From positions 1 through 39,955 of the forward strand of contig NZHC01000033.1 in NCBI GenBank assembly GCA_002689655.1: a stretch of 39,955 bases of DNA, in the 5' to 3' direction. The position numbers and the translations under genes are program-made. This stretch comes from Rhodopirellula sp. Lineage in GTDB: Bacteria > Planctomycetota > Planctomycetia > Pirellulales > Pirellulaceae. The notes under the pieces are model-generated. The model saw nothing but the letters and a program-made list of their open reading frames with translations, had not been told where the DNA came from and searched no databases. This document shows, one piece after another, positions 34,920 to 39,955 of the stretch (within the stretch, counting starts at the first letter, position 1; each line of letters opens with the position of its first letter).

Positions 34920-36146
34920 ATGAAGCTTAGCAAATTGGCGCTTATCGCCGCGATTGCATGCGGTACTTACGCCGGCAACGTTTTTGCCGATCAGACAAAT
35001 GATGTTCAGTTGGTTTCCTGCGAGTCATGTGACGAGCCGGCTTGCGGTTGCGAGCCAGCTTGTGACGATGCATGCGACTCCGGTTGCGACTCGATGGGTT
35101 GTGGACTTGGGGACTGCGCAATCGTAGATCGCCTTGGTCTTAACGACTGCTGCTTGGGCGACCCGTACTCTCTCTTTGGTGAGTGCAACGGTATCGCTGT
35201 TGGTGGCTGGATGCAGTTGGGTTACTTCACTGACACCACTGCAAACTTCAACTCACTTCCAGACAATGTTCAGCTGCAGCAGGGTTGGTTGTTCGCCGAG
35301 AAGGCAATCGACAGCTCTTGTGGGTTTGACATCGGTGGACGTGTTGATTACATCTACGGTACTGATGGACCAGACACTGCGTCCTTCGGCAACCCCGTTG
35401 CCGGCTACGACACGAACAGCGGTTGGGAAAGAGGTGGTCAGTACGGAAACGCCATGCCACAGCTTTACCTTGAGGCTGGCTATGGTGACTTGTCCGTGAA
35501 GGTTGGACACTTCTACACCATCATCGGTTGGGAAGTTGTTCAGGCTACTGGCAACTTCTTCTACAGTCACGCTAACACCATGTACAACAGTGAGCCTTTC
35601 ACGCACACCGGTGCACTGTTCACATACAACCACAGCGACGACGTCACACTTTACGGTGGATACGTCGAAGGTTGGGACAGCGGATTCCAGGACAATGGTG
35701 ATGCATTCCTCGGTGGTGCTTCGCTTAGTTTGACCGATCGTCTTTCGGTTACTTACGCTGCTGTAGGCGGTCGTTTCTCCGCTGGTGGGGAAAAAGGTTA
35801 CATGCAGTCGATCGTTGCCGATTACGCTGTTAGCGACGATGTCCAGTACATCTTCCAAAGTGATCTTCTTGATACAAACGAGCGGCAGACATTTGGCATC
35901 AACCAGTACCTGATCAAAACGATCAATGACTGTGTTGCTGTTGGAACCCGCGTCGAGTGGTATCAGATCGCTGATCCAACGACTGATGCCGTGCTGAACG
36001 ATACATGGAACTGGACTGCTGGTATCAACTACCGTCAGTCAGCCAACCTGACGTTCCGTCCTGAGATTCGGTACGACTGGTACGACGGATGGCAGGGCCT
36101 TGAGGACAGCTTCAAGTTCGGTGTTGACGCAGTCATGACATTCTAA
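34920..36146 (+). CDS. BBP2-type outer-membrane porin with a cysteine-rich N-terminus (copy 1)
   Basis: 408 residues from ATG 34920. The signal peptide ends near residue 23 (NVFA/DQ). Mature residues up to about 85 form an Asp/Cys-rich segment with 12 cysteines (CGCEPACDDACDSGC and similar). The rest is a beta-barrel of the OmpL-like BBP2 type: GGWMQLGYFTDTT, GFDIGGRVDYIYGTDGPD, LYLEAGYGDLSVKVGHFYTIIG, PFTHTGALFTYNHSDDV, and a terminal TF. It probably forms a diffusion channel in the outer membrane. The cysteine segment may crosslink the porin to other wall proteins or bind metal. It is a tandem paralogue of the gene at 36563. Confidence 0.9.
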   Translation: MKLSKLALIAAIACGTYAGNVFADQTNDVQLVSCESCDEPACGCEPACDDACDSGCDSMGCGLGDCAIVDRLGLNDCCLGDPYSLFGECNGIAVGGWMQLGYFTDTTANFNSLPDNVQLQQGWLFAEKAIDSSCGFDIGGRVDYIYGTDGPDTASFGNPVAGYDTNSGWERGGQYGNAMPQLYLEAGYGDLSVKVGHFYTIIGWEVVQATGNFFYSHANTMYNSEPFTHTGALFTYNHSDDVTLYGGYVEGWDSGFQDNGDAFLGGASLSLTDRLSVTYAAVGGRFSAGGEKGYMQSIVADYAVSDDVQYIFQSDLLDTNERQTFGINQYLIKTINDCVAVGTRVEWYQIADPTTDAVLNDTWNWTAGINYRQSANLTFRPEIRYDWYDGWQGLEDSFKFGVDAVMTF

Positions 36147-36234
36147 GGCACCAACGAATCCGTGAGCGGGGGGTGCCGAGCGTTTCTCCCCGACGTTAGC
36201 AATCGCCGAAGTCGCGGATTCATTGAAAATCTTA

Positions 36235-36269
36235 CCCGGCCACTTCAGATGGAGTGGCTGGGTTTTTTT
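36235..36269 (+). terminator. Intrinsic terminator after porin copy 1
   Basis: CCCGGCCACT (36235-36244) pairs with AGTGGCTGGG (36253-36262), including one G-T pair and an 8-base loop, followed by seven Ts at 36263-36269. Confidence 0.9.
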
Positions 36270-36562
36270 ATGCGCTATCTCATCTCTATTGTCAGCGAAA
36301 TTCACCAAGACGATTCTTCTCGCTGATTGGAATAAGTATACCACCCTACGCTGTATGAACGAATTGAAGAAGCAAACTCCGTACGGGTATTGGAGATGAT
36401 GCAACCGTTCGTCGATGACTCAACTATCCGAATAGCCCAATGCACGTGGTTTTGAATGCGTGGTCTTTGCTGAAGCCACCATCCCACTGACTGGAAGATT
36501 GCTCAACGCAATGAGTTGGGGCGATTCATTCGCGAACCCGTACAAATGGGAAGTCCAATACG
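36270..36562. other. Gap between the two porin genes
   Basis: About 290 bases after the terminator with no gene seen. It probably holds the promoter of the second porin. Because a terminator ends copy 1, the two porins are likely separate transcription units. Confidence 0.4.
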
Positions 36563-37879
36563 ATGAAACTCACGAAATTAACGCTGCTCGCAGCAATTAC
36601 TTGTGGATCGTATGCAAGCCACGTATTTGCTGAACAGTCAAATGATATGCAATTGGTTGCCTGTGAAGTGAATTGTGACTGCGACGAGCCCGTTTGCGGA
36701 TGCGAGCCAGCCTGCGACAACGCATGTGATGACAACGCATGTGATGGAGGTTGCGATGCAGCAGGTTGCAGCATCGATCTTGGTGATTGTGGCCTTTGCG
36801 ATCGAATTGCAAGTCTCGCTTTCCGGGATTGCTGTATCGGGGACCCTTGGCAATTATTTGGGGAATGTAACCGGATTTCGGCAGGGGGATGGCTCCAGAC
36901 CGCATACCAGTCGGATGTGCAAGGATTTGGCCTGGGGACCTTCGATAGAAGCAATTTCAACAGTTACAACGAGCATTTTCAGCTGCAACAGGGCTGGTTG
37001 TTTGCTGAGCGATCGATTGACACCTCTTGTGGTTTTGATCTCGGCGGACGTATTGACTATCTTTATGGTACTGATGGGCCAGACGTTCAAGCGTTCGGCA
37101 ACCCTGGCGAAACACGCTATGACAACTCGTGGGACAACGGGACTCACTACGGATCGGCACTGCCGCAACTTTATCTGGAAGTTGGCTACGGCGATCTTAC
37201 TGCCAAAATTGGTCATATGATTACCAATATTGGATTCGAGTCGGTTGAAGCTACGAAGAATTTCTTCTCGAGTCACTCCTTCGCATTCAATGTCTCGCAG
37301 GTCTCTTACACGGCGACGGGCATTGTGGCGACATACTCTGGTCTCGATAACGTCACCTTGACGGGTGGTTGGGTTGAGGGATTAAACACAGCTTTCGAGG
37401 ACAACGGTGATGTCTTTATCGGTGGTGTTGCTCTCGACCTGACCGACAGGCTGAACGCTAGCTATAACGTCTTGGGTGGAAAATTTAGAGACACGCCGGG
37501 AGATGGTCCTCTCGCCCAAGGGTACATTCACTCGATCGTCGCTGAGTACGATGTGCGCTGCGACCTCAAATACGCCATGCAGACCAGTCTGGTCGATGTG
37601 AATGATGGTGAGGCAACCGCAGTGGGGATCAGCAACTATCTCTTCAAGACAGTCAATGATTGCACCACCTTGGGAGCCAGATTCGAGTGGTTAAACAGCG
37701 ATGGTCTCGCAACCGACTCCGTCAATGAAGATCTTTATGAGTTAACGCTCGGCATGAATTATCGCTGGTGTGCCAACCTGATGGTCCGGCCTGAACTGCG
37801 TTGGGATTGGAGCGAAACCGCGATGGGTGTGAAGGATGACCGATTCTCCTATGCCACCTCAGCTATCCTGACTTTCTGA
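36563..37879 (+). CDS. BBP2-type outer-membrane porin with a cysteine-rich N-terminus (copy 2)
   Basis: 438 residues. The start MKLTKLTLLAAITCGSYASH and the signal cleavage (HVFA/EQ) copy the upstream porin. The Asp/Cys-rich segment has 15 cysteines, with DNACDDNACDGGCDAAGC. The barrel keeps GFDLGGRIDYLYGTDGPD, LPQLYLEVGYGDLTAKIGH, LTDRLNASYNVLGGKF and the terminal phenylalanine. Where copy 1 reads GHFYTIIGWEVVQATGNFF, copy 2 has GHMITNIGFESVEATKNFF, so the paralogues have diverged in the loop and pore region and may differ in selectivity. Confidence 0.9.
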   Translation: MKLTKLTLLAAITCGSYASHVFAEQSNDMQLVACEVNCDCDEPVCGCEPACDNACDDNACDGGCDAAGCSIDLGDCGLCDRIASLAFRDCCIGDPWQLFGECNRISAGGWLQTAYQSDVQGFGLGTFDRSNFNSYNEHFQLQQGWLFAERSIDTSCGFDLGGRIDYLYGTDGPDVQAFGNPGETRYDNSWDNGTHYGSALPQLYLEVGYGDLTAKIGHMITNIGFESVEATKNFFSSHSFAFNVSQVSYTATGIVATYSGLDNVTLTGGWVEGLNTAFEDNGDVFIGGVALDLTDRLNASYNVLGGKFRDTPGDGPLAQGYIHSIVAEYDVRCDLKYAMQTSLVDVNDGEATAVGISNYLFKTVNDCTTLGARFEWLNSDGLATDSVNEDLYELTLGMNYRWCANLMVRPELRWDWSETAMGVKDDRFSYATSAILTF

Positions 37880-37959
37880 TGGTTTCCACCACCCTCAGCG
37901 TGTGCGAATCTTGCGTTGAACCACTAGTCTTATGACACGCAGAGTTGCATCACAGTTCA

Positions 37960-37995
37960 AACCTGAACGCCTTGCCATGGCGTTCAGGTTTTTTT
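37960..37995 (+). terminator. Intrinsic terminator after porin copy 2
   Basis: AACCTGAACGCC (37960-37971) pairs perfectly with GGCGTTCAGGTT (37979-37990) across a 7-base loop, followed by a run of Ts to 37995. Confidence 0.93.
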
Positions 37996-38694
37996 GTGTT
38001 GTTGAGTTCGCGGTCGAGGTCAGCGGAAACTGATCGGTAATCAGCTTGTGACCAGTTGTAAAATTTGCGTTTTCACCAGAACTGGGTAACAACAGCGACC
38101 ATCCTTATCGGCTGGGTCCGGAACGTGGCGGTTCGTATTCGCTCTGAGTTGGTTGGCAATCCGGTTGCCTGAAAAACAGGCAGTGCTGATCGCCTCAAGG
38201 GGAGTTAGAGCACCTTTCTGGGGCAACAAAGATAACTCTTTCCGCAATGAAACAATTGCCAGAAAGCGAAGCTCCGGGCTTAATACGTCTAATTGCAAGC
38301 AAATCGTTGAGCTAAGGCTTGCCTTGCTCTGAATTTAGGCAGGCGATGTTCGCGGTTGCCTTGATTGCGAGCACGCCGGAAGCCCGGTTAGTAATTTGAA
38401 GGCATTGGGTGGCGATTAATCTGAATAGTGAAAAGTTTTTAAAGTCCTACTGGGTAATGGCTTGCGGGAGTATCTGAAGGTTTCCTTTTGGCTTTTGGCG
38501 CGCAGCTTGCCTCTGGGACGGACTCATCAAATCGAGGCCTCTACCGCATCAGCACCGTCGACTCAATGAGCGATCTATAGTTGGCCCGGGCAGGAGAGAC
38601 AGGTGGATTGTGGCGTTCGATTTGCATCGAGTTGAAGCCTGCCGGTAGGCATGGCGACTCATGAAGGATTCACTTGCAAGAAGGTACCCCCAAG
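37996..38694. other. Intergenic region upstream of amt
   Basis: About 700 bases without a convincing gene. A minus-strand frame at 38041-38298 has no recognisable features. The most notable element is a sigma-54-like promoter at 38496-38510. Confidence 0.45.
38496..38510 (+). promoter_or_regulatory. Candidate sigma-54 (RpoN) promoter for amt
   Basis: TGGCGC, five bases, then TTGC matches the -24/-12 consensus TGGCAC-N5-TTGC with one change and exact GG/GC spacing. A start site near 38521 would give a leader of about 175 bases. Ammonium transporter genes are commonly activated by NtrC with sigma-54 under nitrogen limitation. I found no clear NtrC site. Confidence 0.5.
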
Positions 38695-39955
38695 ATGTTT
38701 TGTACGTTGCGAGCACATCTGCTCACAGGATTATTGTTGTTTGGCCTAGCCGGAGCCTCCACGGTGTGGAGCAGTCCCGTCCTAGCTCAAGATGAAACCG
38801 CAGTTGCTGAGGCCGCTCCTGAGGCGAGCGAAGAGGTTGTCGAGGCCGAGGAAGTAGCAGAGGCAGAGGTCGTCGCTTTCGACGCGGCGGATTCTGCTTA
38901 CACTATAAACACGTTGATCATGTTTATCTGTGCTGTACTTGTGCTCTTCATGCAGGCCGGTTTCGCGATGGTCGAGGTCGGGCTAAATTCAGCGAAAAAC
39001 ACCGTGAACATTCTCGCGAAGAACGTGATGGACCTCTCTGTTGGAGTTATCCTGTTCCTCTTCGTAGGTTTCGCTTTGATGTACCCCGGGGAGTGGCTTG
39101 TAGATGGTTATCTCGGCGAGCCATCTTCCTTCGTCTCTCGTGATAACCCAGAGGCTCCCGGGGACTACAGTTCGTCCGCTGACTTTCTGTTTCAGGTGGC
39201 CTTCGCAGCAACTGCTGCCACCATCGTTTCGGGTGCTGTCGCAGGTCGCATGAAGTTCGGCGCTTACTTGGTCTACAGCGCCCTCCTGACAGGGCTTATC
39301 TATCCGATTAGCGGTTCTTGGAAATGGGGTGGAGGATTCTTGGATGCCATGGGCTTTCAGGACTTTGCTGGTAGCGTGGTGGTGCACGCAGTCGGTGGCT
39401 TCGCGGGCTTGGCCGGAGCGATTGTCTTGGGACCGAGGCTTGGACGCTTTACTTCGGACGGCAAGAGTGTTCCACTTCCGGGCCATAATATTGCGTTTGC
39501 CGCCTTGGGTGTCTTCATCCTCTGGATTGGTTGGTACGGGTTCAACCCTGGTAGCCAACTGACCTACGCAGGTGCAGCCAACGCTGAGGCGACGACTTAT
39601 ATTGCCCTCACCACAACATTAGCCGCTTCTGCTGGAGCTATCGCGGCCCTCGTAACCGCTTGGGCTCTGTTCAGTAAGCCTGACCTGACGATGGCACTGA
39701 ATGGTGTGCTGGGTGGCTTGGTAGCCATTACCGCCAACTGCGACCGTGTGGCACAGTGGGAGTCGCTCGTCATCGGTGCCGCCGGTGGTGCTCTGGTTGT
39801 CTTGGGCATCATGATGCTTGACAAGCTCAAGATTGATGATCCCGTCGGTGCGTGGCCCGTCCACGGTCTCTGCGGAGTCTGGGGTGGTATCGCGACTGGA
39901 ATCTTTGGTGACCTGCCCGACGGCATTGAGACCGTTGGCGGCTTCATCATGGTGC
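38695..39955 (+). CDS. amt: Ammonium transporter (Amt family), partial at the window end
   Basis: The frame is open from ATG 38695 to the last base, giving 420 residues, with the 3' end cut off. An AAGGT site precedes the ATG. A signal peptide (about 1-31, ending VLA/QDE) and an acidic Glu/Ala linker (32-66) come before the first core helix (TLIMFICAVLVLFMQAGFAM). The twin pore histidines are present at H231 (VVHAVGG) and H390 (WPVHGLCG), and GFNPGS and NGVLGGLVAITANCD are standard Amt motifs. It moves ammonium or ammonia across the inner membrane. The downstream partner glnK, if any, lies outside the window. Confidence 0.96.
   Translation, partial: MFCTLRAHLLTGLLLFGLAGASTVWSSPVLAQDETAVAEAAPEASEEVVEAEEVAEAEVVAFDAADSAYTINTLIMFICAVLVLFMQAGFAMVEVGLNSAKNTVNILAKNVMDLSVGVILFLFVGFALMYPGEWLVDGYLGEPSSFVSRDNPEAPGDYSSSADFLFQVAFAATAATIVSGAVAGRMKFGAYLVYSALLTGLIYPISGSWKWGGGFLDAMGFQDFAGSVVVHAVGGFAGLAGAIVLGPRLGRFTSDGKSVPLPGHNIAFAALGVFILWIGWYGFNPGSQLTYAGAANAEATTYIALTTTLAASAGAIAALVTAWALFSKPDLTMALNGVLGGLVAITANCDRVAQWESLVIGAAGGALVVLGIMMLDKLKIDDPVGAWPVHGLCGVWGGIATGIFGDLPDGIETVGGFIMV

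Noticed and set aside
36148-36179. GGCACC/GGTGCC inverted repeat after porin copy 1
   Set aside because: Only six pairs with a long loop. The strong terminator at 36235 explains transcript ending better.
38041-38298. Minus-strand 85-codon frame upstream of amt
   Set aside because: No recognisable features and no ribosome site. It may be a remnant but cannot be supported.

Overview
The window reads as a chromosomal segment of a planctomycete, most likely a Pirellulaceae-type member of the Planctomycetia. The evidence is a secreted protein with two planctomycete-type cytochrome c motifs, a DUF1559-like protein, two BBP2-type porins with cysteine-rich N-termini, planctomycete-style lipoproteins (one with a DUF11-like domain), and generally weak Shine-Dalgarno sites. 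I see no rRNA, tRNA, CRISPR array, transposase or phage gene. The species assignment is inference.

Layout. 1-160: a 16-bp noncoding tandem repeat at the end of an efflux operon. 152-5968 (minus): TetR regulator, membrane fusion protein and RND pump, with a double TTTAAAC operator upstream of the regulator. 6204-8414: threonyl-tRNA synthetase with an unusual insertion. 8622-10568: a secreted di-haem-motif protein fused to a peptidase-like domain, interrupted by an in-frame UAA. 10999-13031: DAHP synthase (aromatic amino acid entry) and a methyltransferase. 13175-17042: rpmF-fabD-fabG-acpP-fabF, the fatty-acid cluster without plsX or fabH. 17204-18067: a conserved-looking protein of unknown function. 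18145-19486 (minus): clpX with a clear intrinsic terminator. 19923-20216 (minus): a small SHOCT-like membrane protein. 20831-22706 (minus): an EboC-like UbiA protein and a TIM-barrel protein, resembling part of the ebo metabolite-export cluster. 22987-24018 (minus): an anchored protein of unknown function. 24338-28054: three exported proteins, two of which share a homologous domain and the third of which carries a DUF11-like domain. 28499-31105: a DUF1559-like protein, a membrane-anchored methyltransferase and a zinc-ribbon protein. 31215-34260 (minus): ftsY-miaE and an exported protein of unknown function. 34920-37879: two tandem BBP2 porins, each with its own terminator. 38695-39955: an ammonium transporter that runs off the window and has a candidate sigma-54 promoter upstream.

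How they work together. Most of the window is housekeeping (tRNA charging, lipid synthesis, protein targeting, proteolysis), interleaved with envelope genes. The least understood parts are the three-gene envelope locus at 24.3-28.1 kb, the cysteine-rich porin pair, and the split cytochrome/peptidase-like gene.
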